A stretch of 64,000 nucleotides of DNA from Dichotomocladium elegans. Taxonomy: Eukaryota > Mucoromycota > Mucoromycetes > Mucorales > Lichtheimiaceae. Below are positions 25,660 to 39,057 of this stretch, piece by piece (the first letter of the stretch is position 1; each line of letters opens with the position of its first letter). The notes beneath the pieces are model-generated. The model had not been told where the DNA came from, ran no database searches, and saw nothing but the letters and a program-made list of their open reading frames with translations. Location: the NCBI GenBank assembly GCA_025716815.1, contig JAIXMN010000008.1:992001-1056000 (forward strand), in the 5' to 3' direction. Position numbers and translations under genes: made by a program.

Positions 25660-26725
25660 ATTATTCTCTGTAAATGGCTCAGTGGAAGCTACATACTGCG
25701 TATGAAGACAGAAGACAGGGACCTTGTATGCATATCTATGCAGCCGAGCTCTTGCAGCATGCCTATCGTTATATACATCACGTACAGTCTGGGCGTTTCG
25801 GATCTGGTACCTGAAAGGTTTTGTGAGATAAACCATTGTTCGCAGAAGGTTTTGACTGGCACGAAGAGCGGCAATATTATTGATGTATATGTTCTTCGAT
25901 AAATAGTGCGAATCGATGCATATGCGACCTTTAAACATATATGAAAACGAGGAAGAAATCCTTCGGCAGTGCTCATCTTTACACTATTGGATGCTTGCTC
26001 GGTTACTCCTGTCAACAATCCAATGGAATCTCGTTTAGATATTTTGATACTCTCAAATTTCTGTAGCAGCTGCTGTTCAATCGGCTGCATTCTCATTACT
26101 GATGACCTCTTGTCGACTTCTTCTGAAAGAGCTTTCTTAGGCCTTTCATTAAGAATACGCGAATACTCCCTGGTCCTATGTTTCTTAAAGACACTATCAG
26201 GTTCCTTTTCATACTGAATACCCATTGTCACGCTGAACAAGTGTGTATTTCTCACTGCTTGGTACAGCTGATTCACTCAGACCTTCTCAGGCTCCCCTTT
26301 AAAACCACAACTTTGCCTTGATCAGTTTACGCAGTACAATTATGCTTACAGCGTCCCTTATTGCATTATAATCCTGAATCTTTCTGCTTGGACATATATA
26401 TATATATATGTATATATTAGCACTCTCAGAGTTGCTCTTGGAAAATGGATTAGACAGATATTTCTGTTCGTAATTAAATAGATTGAAGAAGTCATTTTCC
26501 TCATGAACAGCATAGCCCATACGCTCATTTGGCCACGCATATCAACAACATATCCCTGTCTCTCTTCGTAAAGCATTTGATTGCTCATTTCAGAAGGTTG
26601 AAAGTGTATAACTGACATATTTCTGTAAGGTGAAATTGGGCAAGCTTTTTGTGCGATCTTTTTTTCTGATTTAGTGGTATATGACTTTGATATTAGGAAA
26701 TGGTGTATATGTTGTATACACGGGC
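25660..26725 (-). mobile_element. Mariner-like transposon relic
   Basis: Minus-strand frame 26240-26040 reads YEKEPDSVFKKHRTREYSRILNE, matching KDPDSIFKKRRGRG and CILNEEDKS of the relic at 6720-6910. A degraded helix-turn-helix region follows. At 26725-26630 the end-like block AATATCAAAGTCATATACC precedes AAGATCGCAC, a weak match to the right-end block at 7395. An (AT)n tract lies at 26395-26418. Strongly mutated. Confidence 0.5.
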
Positions 26726-28208
26726 ACATGAACGATGCAAATCTCAAGCCAAGCAACAGGAATGCATCGTTCTTGTGTATTACGGAAAATCATTGTTGTG
26801 TGTATGCTGCTGAAATAGCATACTATGGAGGGAGGAAGACTCGACAGTTTAAATTAGACGGTCCATCCAAAAGATTGCGTATGATATACCGGCCAGGGTT
26901 TAAATGAAAGATTATATATCAGAGGGTGTGTTTACTATTATTTGGCAATAGATATGATGGCATCAGTTGTACATTATACGTATGCATCGATATTTGAACG
27001 GAGGCGTTGTCGCACACGTCGGATCTCATAACTATTGCGCAATATCCAGACTATCCTATTGGTATCATTCGATAACAAGACGTGAAAATCTATCAAAAGT
27101 GGGCAGCGCACAGGCAAGATGTAATCCATTAGAAAATATTATCAAAATATTTGGTAATGTTTTGTCACATGATGAATAATATGATAAGATCATTATACCA
27201 CCTGCATGTAGTTCTTTTTTTTTTCTGGTGTACGTGTGTGTATGTGTGTGTTTATTTTCATGTGTTATCACGGGTAAGGGAAGGACCTAGGACACTTCAA
27301 TTGCACCAATATAAACAGCAAAAGTTGCTGCGAAAGATCTCGATGATACGAGGAATAAAAAAAAATTGAACAAGCGCACAGAAAAAAATCTATCCTGTGG
27401 AAAGACGTCCAGAAAAGGAAATCCAACAAAAGTTGGCTACATGGGAACAGGCCGAACTATTCTTCGACAGCAACTCTTTTGTCGGCCCCAAGGGCATGCG
27501 AGCAATTTGGATGGATGGTCATGTGTGTGGATAGATGGATTCTTGAGTGCATATTCCGAGCTTATCTTTGTTTACTTGTCAAGCTATGACGTTTTTGAGA
27601 ATACAAAGCAAAACCGAGCGACATGAATCATTGTCCAAACAATCGATTAGGAGCCTCATTTCCCCGAGATGAGTATTTCAGAGGTTAGTATCGAGTAAAG
27701 TGATCCCCATTTTTATCTCTCCCATGTGCATATGCATAGATCCATGTTCGAAAGAGCGGCTTGAGGATCACAATTTTTGGACATGCTTGAAAAGATCATG
27801 ATGCGCATGCAGTGCCATACATTCCAGGGTGATATCGTTCACATCCTGTTTGCTGGAGCCACAAAGCAGCCTGGTGTCTTCTTCAGTCAGTGTTAGCATC
27901 GAGCGTCAAGACAAGAAGACTTGGATGGATCCACGGGGTCGTTCGGGCACGGCGTTCTGCGAATAGATGGATGTGCATGCTGATATGGAATCTTGCGTGA
28001 TGTCGCTAGATCAAACAGATCTTGCTGGCCTTTGTGTTGGGTCAAATATTTAAAAGGTGTCATCACAAGAACCGATTGCGCAATTCGTACCCGATTCCCC
28101 GACCTTTCCGGTTTTGGCCATTGTTGCACTTGCTTATAAAATCGCAGAGATCTATCTGTTCGCTCCCCCCTCTTTTTCTCGGTCCTGCCTCCTGCTCGGC
28201 TTCTCACC
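26726..28208. other. Intergenic region upstream of the sulfate permease
   Basis: No gene recognised. A GT-rich tract lies at 27228-27258. The last 200 bases should hold the permease promoter. Confidence 0.4.
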
Positions 28209-30799
28209 ATGACAGCGCCTAGCGAGACCATCATTATAGACTACGAGGAAGTTAACTACAAACGCGAAGCAAAAGAAGCTCTCCGTGCTGTTCCTGGATT
28301 CCTCAAAGATTATTTTGTGGGCCTTCTGCCGATTTTACAATGGATCCACCGATATAATCTTCAGGTAAACCATTCGATCCATAAGAGACTAGACCGTATT
28401 TTTATTGTTCTAAAACCACACTATTTTTTCCAAAGTGGTTGATGCGAGACCTTATTGCAGGCATTACTGTTGGCATCGTTGTAGTCCCACAAAGCATGGG
28501 CTATGCCAAAATCGCTAACTTGCCACCTCAGTACGGCCTTTAGTATGTTGATTCATCCGTCACCTGCGACGATATCCTCATGACAACTCACACATACAAT
28601 TACGATTAGCACTGCATTTGTTGGTCTCTGTGTATATTGTCTCTTTGCCACCTCTAAGGATATTTCCATTGGGCCTACTGGTAAGCCATGACGCTGAAGA
28701 ACTGAGGAAATTCCTTGTCACGTCTGACAATGTATCATAGCGGTCATGTCTTTGCTCGTCGGTCAGACCGTGACTCATGTGGCAGCTCAGTATGATGCAA
28801 TGTATACAGCCCCGCAGGTCGCCGTCGCCTTCTCAATTATGACGGGCGCGATTGCCACTTTCATTGGCCTCGCCCGTCTCGGCATTCTTGTGGACTTGAT
28901 TCCCGGCCCCGCCATCGCAGGCTTCATGACCGGTTCTGCGCTTTCGATCAGTATCGGACAATGGCCTAAATTGTTTGGTATGACACGAATACAGAGAAAA
29001 AACAAGCTTAAATTTGTACGAGATCGTCTGACCTATTTCTTTTGGCGGCTTCTTCCACCTATAGGTATCAAAACTGTCAACACGCAAGACTCTACTTATC
29101 TCGTATTTGGACACTTTTTCCAGCATCTGCCAGACACAAAGGTTGATGTTGCATTCGGGTTGATTGGTCTCCTATGGCTGTATGGCATCCGCTTTGGATG
29201 TGATTACCTTTCAAAACGATATCCGCGCTACTCGACTGTTTTTTTCTACCTAAGCATTATGCGCAACGGTGTCCTCGTGATTCTTAGCACGCTTATTTCC
29301 TTTTTAATCAATATTGGCAAGACGACCAGTCCCTTCAGTATTCTGAAAACCGTGCCTGCGGGCTTCCAGGCAATGGGTGTTCCCCAGCTTGACACGGGCA
29401 TCATTGGCGCAATTGCCAGCCAGCTTCCTTCAGGTGTTATTGTATTGATCATGGAGCATGTTGCTATTGCGAAATCGTTCGGTCGCATCAATGATTACAA
29501 CATCAATCCTAATCAGGAGATTATTGCCATCGGTTTCACCAATATTTGGTCTGCATTCTTCGGGTATGCGGTCGCTGATATCATGTAGCAGTGCTTGCGC
29601 TAATATCCCTCATTTTTAGTGCCTATCCGTCAACAGGGTCCTTCTCTCGCACTGCTATTAAAGCACGCTCTGGGGTCAAGACACCCATTGCTGGTGTTTT
29701 CTCTGCTTTGGTTGTCGTCCTTGCTCTGTACGCCCTGACGCCTGCTTTCTACTACATTCCAGATGCCTGTCTTTCCGCTGTTGTCATTCACGCTGTGTCA
29801 GATCTGGTGTCTGGGCCGACATATATCAAGCGTTTAGCAGCGGTGAGCTTGTGGGAACTGCTCGTCTTTGCCACTGCTGTTATTGTCACATTCTTCACCA
29901 CTGTCGACTATGGAATTTATGCCTCTGTCGGTCTCTCTGCAGTTATCCTGCTCTTCCGTATTGCCCGCCCTCATTTCTCAATCCTTGTCCGCGTGCCTCT
30001 TGAGGACAAGGACCGTGCGATTGCCGAGTTTCTCTATGTGCCTGAAAACCACCCTTCCCTCACCCGCTTTGCAGAACACCTTCCAAGGGGCATCATCATG
30101 TTCCGTATCGAAGAGTCCATGACGTACCCCAATTCGAGCTATTTTACAGAGTCGTTGATCTGCTACTGCAAAAAGCATACGCGCCGCTCGGGCAAACCAC
30201 TTTCGAAGGGCGACCGTGCATGGAACGATGACGCTAATCCAAAGAAAGATGCTGAGCGGGCTCAGCTACCACGCCTCCATGCTATCATTTTTGACTTTCA
30301 GGGAGTCAACAGACTCGACTCGAGCGGCCTTCAGGCGATCATCGATGTTCAGAACACTCTCAGCCGCTATGCCGATCAGCATGTTGAGTTTCATTTCGTT
30401 AACATCACCAGCCCCTCTGTGCGGAGGACACTTATTGTGGCTGGTTTTGGCACCCAACCGCGTACGCTGCCTCATCCCGACGACGGCTCGTCTTCGGATA
30501 TCCTCACTGGTCCTACAGAGATTTTGCCCGTTGTGCCAAATTCCAAGGATGGGCCGCATCATCAGCACGAAGAGTCTATCCGCACCAGACAGAAGCAATC
30601 CGACATCGAAGCCGATGGATCGTCCTTCGGCGACCAAAAGCATCGGCCCATTCCGCTGCCTCGCGACAAATATCCGTTTTTCCATTGGAGCTCAGACGAC
30701 GCGATGAATGCTGCGCTCGAGTCTCTTGCGCATCGGCCCCCGGAAAACATACACGATATAGTTCTTTCCAAGGAGGACGTACACGAGGCGCAAAAGTAG
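28209..30799 (+). CDS. Sulfate permease, SulP/SLC26 family with STAS domain
   Basis: Proton-coupled sulfate (or related anion) uptake at the plasma membrane. Six exons join in phase: 28209-28364, 28436-28542, 28610-28680, 28741-28977, 29065-29563 and 29620-30799, 749 residues. Visible blocks are VVPQSMGYAKIANLPPQYGLYTAF (SulP signature region), ISIGPTAVMSLLVG, IPGPAIAGFMTGSA, YPSTGSFSRTAIKARSGV-type and the STAS domain with IIFDFQGVNRLDSSGLQAI near residues 570-590. The C-terminal tail is polar with His/Asp/Ser. The 87-nt intron 28978-29064 is a multiple of three and free of stops, so retention would add 29 residues; family comparison (LFGIKTVNTQDSTYL) argues it is removed. Confidence 0.94.
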
Positions 30800-31395
30800 C
30801 GCGCGTGACCGATTATCCAAATACCTCCATCGATATATATACATATATACCCTTTCCTGTCCTCTCAAAACCATGTAATATAGCCAAAACACAAAACACA
30901 CGCATTACCTGCTTTATTTATTCTGGATTTTTCTTTAACCGTCTGCGCTCTACCTTATATTAAAATGGTTGAAAGTCGTTGCGGAGCTTCTCGGGAATTC
31001 TGTGAACCGGTGTAACACATGACGAATCAAAAATAGGTCCTTCCTCCCGAAGAAGTAATATACCGGAGGCACGCATTTCTTTTTTAAGCATTCCCTGCCA
31101 TGTCATATCGACTCGAGCTATAATATAATTCATCGATGAACGTAAAATACACTCCTACATACCAAGCCTGAGGAGGCTGCGGGTGTAGATATGGTAACCG
31201 CGGTAGGCACGAGAGGGGGCTACAGTCTATGGAATCTGAATTTTACCTTGTGGGGTATCACCTCTCAATGTTTCAGCCTCCCATTGTCCAATGAATTTTC
31301 GGGACGGGAAGAAAAGAAAAAGGAGCAAGGGGGGGGAGAAATGGTAATAAATTTATTCTGTTGCTTTCTTCCCCCACAGAAGTAAAAGAAGAGCA
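30800..31395. other. Intergenic between the permease and the bZIP gene
   Basis: Contains the permease 3' UTR and the bZIP promoter. No other signal. Confidence 0.5.
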
Positions 31396-33040
31396 ATGGA
31401 AAACAACGACGATAACAATACCAATTATTTGCAATGGGTGCTGATGGCCGATCCTTCTGTTGACCTAACAGCCCTGTCACCTCCTAATGTGCAATCTGGC
31501 ACTGATTCCTTGCCGAACATGGATCTTCTCAACTATATTCTTGGCAATGAAGCCGTACAACCTTCTTCGGCTCCCTCGTTACCATCCCTAACCGCCAACG
31601 ATGGTTCCCAGCCCATCGCCATTACCATTCCTAGCACACCTATTCCCATCACAAGTGCTGGTATCATGGAAGACTCCACTGCGTTGTCATCTCTAGGTTT
31701 CGCAGCAGATTCTTCTACGACGACGACAACGACGAGAATCAGTAGCGACAATAGCACTGATGGTATTACGCACGTTATAGAGAATAAGCACCATTCGGAT
31801 GAGGACGACGACGAGATTCCAGAGTCTCGGCTCAAGATGATGACATCCAAGGAGCGGCGACAGCTTCGTAACAAGATTTCAGCACGTAAATTCAGAAATC
31901 GTCGAAAAGGTACAGCAAATAAAAGGGGGAGGAAATTGAAAAAGATTTCTGTATTGAGCGAAAGGAAACACTGCAGAATACATTACAATGCTCGAAACCG
32001 AAGTTCAAAAGCAAAAAACAGAGAATAGTCGCCTTCGTCTTGAGGTGACCTGGATCAGAGGCACAATTGACAAGCTGCAGAAAGAGAACGATCAGCTCCG
32101 CCTCGAACTGGTGTTATGCAAGGAAGGGATCAAGCCTCGTCGTACGCAGGACAGCATTAAGGAGACGAGTACGATGCCTGCCTCTTCGCTGTCCAATTGC
32201 GCTGTTGCAACTACTGCTATTACTGCTGCTGCTACTATTGATGTCCAGACTTCCTCCCTGTCACCTCCTTCATTAGATGGCGGCTGCATGGCATTTGGAC
32301 ACTCAGACCAGTCATCCACCTCGTCTCATAGCCCCAACAGCAGCAATCCCTCACCGCCTCCATTGATCACCGATGATTTTGTCGAACCATGGGACTTTGT
32401 ATTGCCGGATCAAAATTATCAACTAACACGTCCGCAAAACACATATTTATCTTACGCGGTGATGCCCGAATGGGATCTGCCCAATATTCTGGACAAAGGA
32501 TCCGAAACCACGGCCTTGATGCCTGCCAATCAGCTCATCCAACGATACCCTCTACTTGTTCCTGCCCTTATGTCGATCATTCTGGGGCACACAATGACCA
32601 TGACAGCCGAAGAACTCGTTTCGCACACGAAGCTGCTCACATCACCCTCGCCATTACTCGTGCCCTTGGACGAGAGCTGCGAAGATGGCCATCTTGCATC
32701 ACATCACTCAGTAAACGCTTTCTGGTTCGGACCAAAGCCCATAAAGAGCAACAAGGCAACAAAGATCCCAACGGGTGAGGAGCTACACTCGATCTGGGAG
32801 GCGCAGCAGCTGCGACGCGAAATGAGCTTGGAAACGTGGTATAACGAGAAGGCTGACGAGCAGCACCAAGTAGCGCAGACAGCACCGGACTATTGTCCGC
32901 TGACTTGGCTCCAGAAGCAATTCTGCCGATTTGTCTACGCGCAAATCATTTCACGATATCCACAGCTTGAACAGCCCTGCAAGGTCTATCTGCCGATCTG
33001 CGACAAGATCATTCAACGCACCACACCTTTGTCTGGATAA
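31396..33040 (+). CDS. bZIP transcription factor
   Basis: Two exons, 31396-31909 and 31977-33040, join in phase for 525 residues. The basic region RRQLRNKISARKFRNRRKEY (N-x7-R core NKISARKFR) is split by the intron right before the leucine zipper (LETEVQKQKTENSRLRLEV and onward with heptad Leu). The first 150 residues are acidic and Ser/Thr/Pro rich, a likely activation domain. After the zipper come Ser/Pro-rich and then conserved-looking helices to the C-terminus (LIQRYPLLVPALMSIILGH, FCRFVYAQIISRYPQ) of unknown role, seen in other fungal bZIP proteins. DNA target unknown; the basic region suggests an ACGT-core or CRE-like site by inference. Confidence 0.9.
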
Positions 33041-33279
33041 TTTATCCCCCAAATAATAGCACTTTTGCTTCCCCTTAATCCTTCGTCCGTCCATCCGTCC
33101 GTCCGCGCATCCACCATGCAACATTTCTCTTGATATTACATTTCCATTATTTTTTTCCTCCCAAGTGTATATGATGTCCATTAATGAATTACAAAACCTG
33201 TTTTTTGATACCGTATATCAACCTTGGTTGTTAATTTTGTTTGTGAACTTATAAGTTGATGGAAGGGTACGAGATGAGC

Positions 33280-35744
33280 TCATAACCCATATCTATCTTC
33301 TTCCTCCCCTTCTCTGGTGACTCCGTGGTAGTTATAGTACTTTGAGTCACCGAGGGTCCCTTGATTGTGTTGGCGCTGATGCTGATGCGATGGTGGCGGT
33401 GGCGGGGTAAGATAATGCAACGAAACGCTGGAGTGTGAGTTGCTTCTTTCATGGTCGGTGTCGAAGAGATCGTCAGTCAGATCGAGTGGGTGCGATTTGC
33501 GCCGCTCTTGTTCCGAATACACCTTGATATGGAGCTCGGCCTTCTCCATATCGACCCACTGGGTGACAACAAATGCCAGAAACTGGGAGACGGTGCAAAA
33601 GATGAAGCCGGTGCGTGCGTTACCCGTTGCCTGGGAGATGCCGCCAATCACTGCAGGCCCAAAGAACTGGGCGATTTTGGATATCATCCCAAACAGCGCA
33701 AAAAACATGTTTTCGTAGCCCATCGGAATGAGTTCTGACCTAATAAACATGCGCGTATATGGCGAAACGGTTTCCTTTTTCTCAGCCTGTTCTTCTCTTG
33801 ATGTCCCGGTAGGTTTAAATTCCCCCTCCTTACATGAGTGTTTGCGAATAAGCATAGAAGGGCGCCGTGAAGACCCCAAACCTAAAAAACACGATCACTT
33901 GCATGAGTGCTTTTTATTTTAGTATCGTTTTTAGGGACGGCCGATTCCCGTTACCATCCTTGGTAAATCCATAGTTCACTAAGAGTATGATATCCGATTG
34001 TGTCGCTTGCAATGCCAATACAGCCCCAAAGAGGTATGGCGAGTGTGAAGGCTGTCGATATCTGTAGCATGGTTTTTGTGGATAGACTAAAGTATTTTTG
34101 GAAGTAGAGGAATGCGAAGCAACCAATGATCGAACATCCCGAATTGACAAGGTTCATGTACGTCTGGAGCAAACCATTATAGTCGGTCAGCTGGTAGGTC
34201 AAGACCTGCAGTACCTGATTATGGCTGCTCACAGCATCCATGAGAAAAAAGTAGCCGAGCAAAAACACAAATGTTTGCGGTAGTCGATCGTATTCTTTCA
34301 GAGCCCGTCCAGCTGAAAAGAAAGCAAAAAAGAAAAGTATGAGAATGCATGCGATAATTTTGGGTCGATATGAAAGAAGTGAGAGGATAACCTTCCTCGT
34401 TTCCATCCATGCGTGAGATAATTGGCCTGAGGTGGGAGCGGCGGGCCCGGTCGACGCTTCTGAACAAAAAACCAGGGTAGCGCGCAAATGAGCCAGTAAC
34501 CACCGCACACCGCGCTGAAAATGGAGTTTGTGTACTGCGGAAGATCATACCATGGCAGCTGGTAGTGGCTAGCCAATCCATTGCCGACACCAATGTTGAT
34601 CAACGAAATTGCTAAAAAACCTATGTTTGACCATGCTGTCGAAATTGTCGACAGGTGGTTGCGGACCCGACTCTCTAGTACCATGTATGTCTCTTGACCC
34701 ATCTTGTTCCGACGTGCCGAGCGTACTTTGGGATCGTTCACTGCCAAAGACGGAAAGATGGCCCAGTAGAATACCAGCGAGGCGCCGTATGTCACTTGGA
34801 AGATCAACCCAACCGTCAGTGGTAGACCCCAATAGTCACCTTTTTCATTTTATGACATTTGCGTTACACAGTGTCAGTTGTTGATAGGGCATAAATTCCC
34901 AGGCGAGAGTATGTTTATACATATAAATAGTGACTTACGTGATTGATCATCGAAGGCGATAAACGCAACTTGCGCTGCACAGGAGATAAGCGTGATGACT
35001 ATGAGGAGATACGACCCGTTATTGCCATAGTCCGCCAGCGAGCCTTCAATAATGGCGAGTTATGAGAAGGAGCCTACTTTTGCATGCAAGGGGGCCAGTT
35101 ACCTATGGTGGTCAGCAAGAGAGCTTGTATCAACGCATTCAGACCGCCGGCTACAAGCATGATACTTTGTACACTGATGGCGGATCCGCCCAGAAACGTC
35201 TCGCATGGTGAATCACCTGAGCAGCGCACCCTGCCAACAGGCTCCTTGTTTGGGTCCCAGCCATTCAAGCTGATCAGGTACTGGACCATGTTGGGTACAT
35301 AGGCATAGTTGTTGACCTGCAAAAAAAAATTGGAGTCGTTGGCGAATAAGCAAAAAAAAAAAAAGTACATTCGAATGTTGACAACTCACGCCGTTATTCT
35401 ATCGGAACAAAAGAAGGATGAACAAGACGAGAAAGAAAGGGAGAGATCCGTTACTATCGCTTCTTTTACTTGCTGCTCGTAGTCACGGGCGGTTTACGTA
35501 CCCCATTACTATGATAATTGATGAACAAAGTTCGAGGACCCTTGATTAGTCATTTATTGACCCTGCCTCACATGCTGATATCTTAATCTACTTGCTAGTA
35601 AAAATAATATGTCCAGCGTTCCCAAGCGGTTGTTTGCGGTACCTTGTCCCATTCGGGGATAGGCTCGCCAGAATTTCGTATTTCCTTGTCTGTTGGATAC
35701 TCTCTATTCAATGTCAATATCTTATTACAGTCAAAGCGCGGCAT
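33280..35744 (-). CDS. Atg22-like vacuolar MFS transporter
   Basis: Atg22-type proteins export amino acids from the vacuole after autophagy. Nine exons: 35744-35596, 35508-35502 (7 nt), 35398-35390 (9 nt), 35316-35103, 35043-34939, 34839 to about 34385, 34312-33955, 33881-33834 and 33739-33280. The two microexons turn WTYYFY into WTYYFYYNGNNGVNNYAYVP, the conserved first helix of the family. Later blocks are IQALLLTTIGSLADYG, LPQTFVFLLGYFF, GVFTAPFYAYSQTLMSELIP and ISQATGNARTGF, with about ten to twelve membrane segments. The C-terminus has a Pro run and a His/Gln-rich tail. Intron 1 has a GC donor (GCAAGT). The junction after exon 6 could not be fixed in phase (near 34313-34390). The start at 35744 is provisional. 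Confidence 0.82.
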
Positions 35745-36211
35745 GACTGCAAGAAAAGGAAAGGATGAAGAAAGGGAGGGCGCTATTAGAGAAGAAAGAA
35801 AGAAAATAAAAGGCGGAAGGCGCGGAAGGGGAACTTGGAAAAACCCAGAATTGTAAAACGATCTAAAACAACCTACCCTCACAGCCTCGAAAACCCAAAC
35901 AGATATGCAGTGAATCAGCCACCTCGAACCACGCGCACAAGCATGCTGCATACGCATTTAATCACTCACTCATGCGCTCGGTTTTTGTAACTTTATTAAT
36001 GACTTTATACGTATATAAATGCATACATACATACATATATATATAGATATTATCGTAGTCAATCTTCTATTCAGACACATGCAAAAAAATTGTCTGTGCG
36101 TGCACCCTATGCGTATCTGCGAACAGCAGAGAAAAAGGAGAATGGGAAGCAAAAAAAAAAAGAACAGATTCGAAAAATGTAAGGGGAAACCAGGACAATC
36201 AGACGAGCAAG

Positions 36212-37799
36212 TTATTCACCCTTCTCGAGCTTTTTACGGCGTTTGTTTGTTGGAAGGCCCCCACCTTCCTTATTCCACGACAAGTAAGACTCATCACCCA
36301 ATTTTCTGTTGCACAAAGTTAAACATGAATAAGTCTCGTCTTTCTCTCTCGATATTCTACTTTTCTTTTACCTTGGTTTAATCCAGAGAGCAAGTGAAAA
36401 GCACAAGCCCGCAAGAATACAGAGTCCTCCAACTGCAATATAAGCAATGCCAATGTACGGATTGCGACCGCCAAGTGGCGATGTAGCCGATAAGACAAGC
36501 CATTTAGTACCTTTATACTGCAGCGTATCAAAATCTAAAAACAGGACGTGTTAAACAGCCTTTCTCCGGTCGATCCGTTTTTGCTATTCACACATACTCA
36601 TATCAATATAAACACGCCATCTTCCGGCAGGCAAATCATCATTATCGTTACGAGCCCAAATTTTGCGGAAATCCGGTAATGCTGCCATGTGCATCCATAC
36701 CATTAACCGTTCCATGGTTCGCAGGTCGGGAGGCGGATAGTCAGCTGTATACTGTCCTCCGGGGTAACGCAACGCCCAGTTGGGAGGGGGTGCGAGCTGT
36801 TCCAGAGGATATTCAGTCGGTCGATACTTTTGAATGTCTTCTGGCCAAGCAATATTAGTCGTGCTGAAAGTGTAGTTGCCTCCTGTAGTGATGGATGTCA
36901 AGTTGGATGCCGTGTCTATATTTAGTTAATCTCGTAAGCGTCGACATGGAACTGCTGATATCAATTATCCGGTGTTACCGTTAAACATCGAGTTGGCGAC
37001 CAGACCACAGGGATAAATAACCTTGCCTTCGTCGTTGTAGGCAAGAGGGTCACAGCTGGTCTTTAGTAATCCTCGGGAAACAATGTGGCCAAGGAGTTGA
37101 TTAGGGTCGTAGTTTTTAATATACAAGCGGTGGTTTTGATAAAAGTTGGTGAGACGATAATACATATAGACCGGTCCTTTCATCATTCGTGGCACGCTGA
37201 AATCCACCACACAACGCTTGAACGTCATGTTATTCGGGTTTTTGAAGTTTGGATCCTGAAATATCGTTGTGTTCTCAAAGTGATACGCCGGCGCTTCCAT
37301 AGTTTCGAGGTCGATCCCTTTGGGGTAAAGATAGCTGTACAGATTGGGTGCAAGATATACCGGGACGTCATAATCACCACAGTGTGAATAGTCAATCATT
37401 ATTTCATCAACCTAAAGAAGATCATAAGCCAGATCTGAACGTCTTCGTTGCCCACGCATCTCCGCATATATAATTATGAAAACAATTCACATATAGAGTA
37501 CTCACTCGACCGCTGGACCAATAAAGTAGACCACCAATGGGCACGAACAAAATACCCACGATGAAGAATGCTGGCAATACACTGCGTGGTGTCAATACCG
37601 GTTGCCAGGCTGGGAGCCGCTGTTGTCTAAATGCGCCGTCTAATTACAAAAAAAAACATGGATAGATTTGCGTTTGTGTGTACGTGAGCTTTTGGGTACA
37701 TGCAAACGAGCTAACGGCCGAGCTCAATTGAACCCGTGCTTTACCAATGGGCTTTCGAGTTTTCTTTTCTTCTTCTATTTCCACTTCCTCGGAGGACAT
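36212..37799 (-). CDS. CDC50/LEM3-family P4-ATPase (lipid flippase) subunit
   Basis: Non-catalytic partner needed for folding and trafficking of phospholipid flippases. Exons 37799-37745, 37639-37506, 37411-36979, 36882-36598, 36534-36372 and 36305-36212 join in phase for 387 residues. LPAWQPVLTPRSVLPAFF leads into the first membrane helix (FIVGILFVPIGGLLYW). The luminal loop has CVVDFSVP, VYMYYRLTNFYQNHRLY, CDPLAY, PCGLVANSMFN and RYPGGQYTADYPPP. The second helix is IAYIAVGGLCILAGLCF, and the end RKLGDESYLSWN is a CDC50 hallmark. The fourth exon start is chosen at CACTACAG because the upstream ATATAG acceptor breaks frame. The short acidic cytosolic N-terminus starts MSSEEVEIEEEKK. Confidence 0.93.
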
Positions 37800-38400
37800 T
37801 CTTTCAAAAACGAGGGACTACAGAATGTGAAACGCAGACTGCTTAGTCTGTAATTCGAGACGACCAGTTCAAGAAAACAGAAAACTCCGTTGCTCGGTGG
37901 CCATTTATCCGAACTACTTGGAGAGAAAAGGGTGACTTGAGAAGCATTGTCCGCAACTAGCCGAAAAAGCATGTGGAAGGCCTAGGTTTCTTTGTCAGTC
38001 CTACCTCTTGGAAAGGGGAGAGAAGGAAAGAAAATACGAGTTCGTTTATAGTTTCTGTGTATATCCGAAGCAAGCTCCCAATGCTGTTAATTTAGTATGC
38101 CGTTTTTAGTTGGGCTGTATTTGAATGCTTTCAAGGAGAGTTTTTTTATGTATGCTGCAAGTGCTGAAGAAGCGTACACCTCAGCGTTATTTGTTCTTGC
38201 ACATTTGACCCCGCAATCATATGGAACATGCGTAGTTGTAGACGACCATTCTTTTTGTTCCTGTATAGAGGTCTGTCATTATTATAGTTGCGAACAAAGG
38301 CGATAAAGACCTGCTGTCTTTTTAGAATCGTGTCTTTATGTCCAATAGCACGAGATAGATCACTCTCGCTCTTGCTGCGCCCTGATCATGGAAATTGTGC
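37800..38400. other. Intergenic upstream of the CDC50 gene
   Basis: Contains the CDC50 promoter; no coding signal recognised. Confidence 0.4.
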
Positions 38401-39057
38401 TTTGAATACTAAAACAAAAGAGTACTGTATACTGGCGACGTTGTGCCTCACAAATCCTTTATATTGGATGGATTCCTCAGAAACGTATTTATTATTTTTC
38501 TACTACCATCCTTCTATGCTAAGAGTATCGTTGACAAAATATCAAAAGAAGCAATTATGCATTTATGCGGAAAGCGTGCTTAATACAAGCGAAAGCAAGT
38601 CAAAGATCCTGGCTAATTGGACAAAGCAGCAATTTAAACTTGAGAAGGTTCCATTGACTATTGTAGATAGTAGACGCTGTACTTGCTGGGAAGCGTAACA
38701 GGCGCCCAAAGCTCCCAGAATGTGAAGGACTCTTTGTGAAATCCACCAAAGATATGGCTGCAGCTGGCGCCCCCTGTGAGTCGTCTTTTGAAGATACTAG
38801 AAAATGGGTCAGAAGTATTAAGTCGGAGGAGCGGGCTTGCGCAAAACAATCCACGCTCGTCCGCCTCGTCACTAGACAATAAAAGCTGTACTATTTTTAT
38901 TGGCTCACAGTATACCGGTTCTTCTAAAAAGTCTGGCCGGCTGCTGATATATGAAATGATCGGCCACAGCCTGCGAACGACGAACACTTTCCCAGAAATC
39001 TAACGGAATATCGAAAAACCGGTATAAGTACGACCGGTATATCGCGCGACTACTGTA
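38400..39057 (+). mobile_element. Pogo/Tigger-like transposon relic with right terminal repeat
   Basis: A frame at 38515-38680 reads RVSLTKYQKKQLCIYAES then KILANWTKQQFKLEKVPLT, like the CENP-B/pogo helix-turn-helix N-terminus. The rest is shifted and broken. The right end at 39032-39055 reads CCGGTATATCGCGCGACTACTG followed by TA. Its exact reverse complement, preceded by TA, occurs at 44534-44558, and CAGT ends flanked by TA are usual for pogo elements. A left end for this copy was not found. Confidence 0.5.

Noticed and set aside
36883..36916. Alternative exon 4 start of the CDC50 gene at 36916
   Set aside because: It leads to a stop in phase; the acceptor at 36883 keeps the frame and the family sequence.
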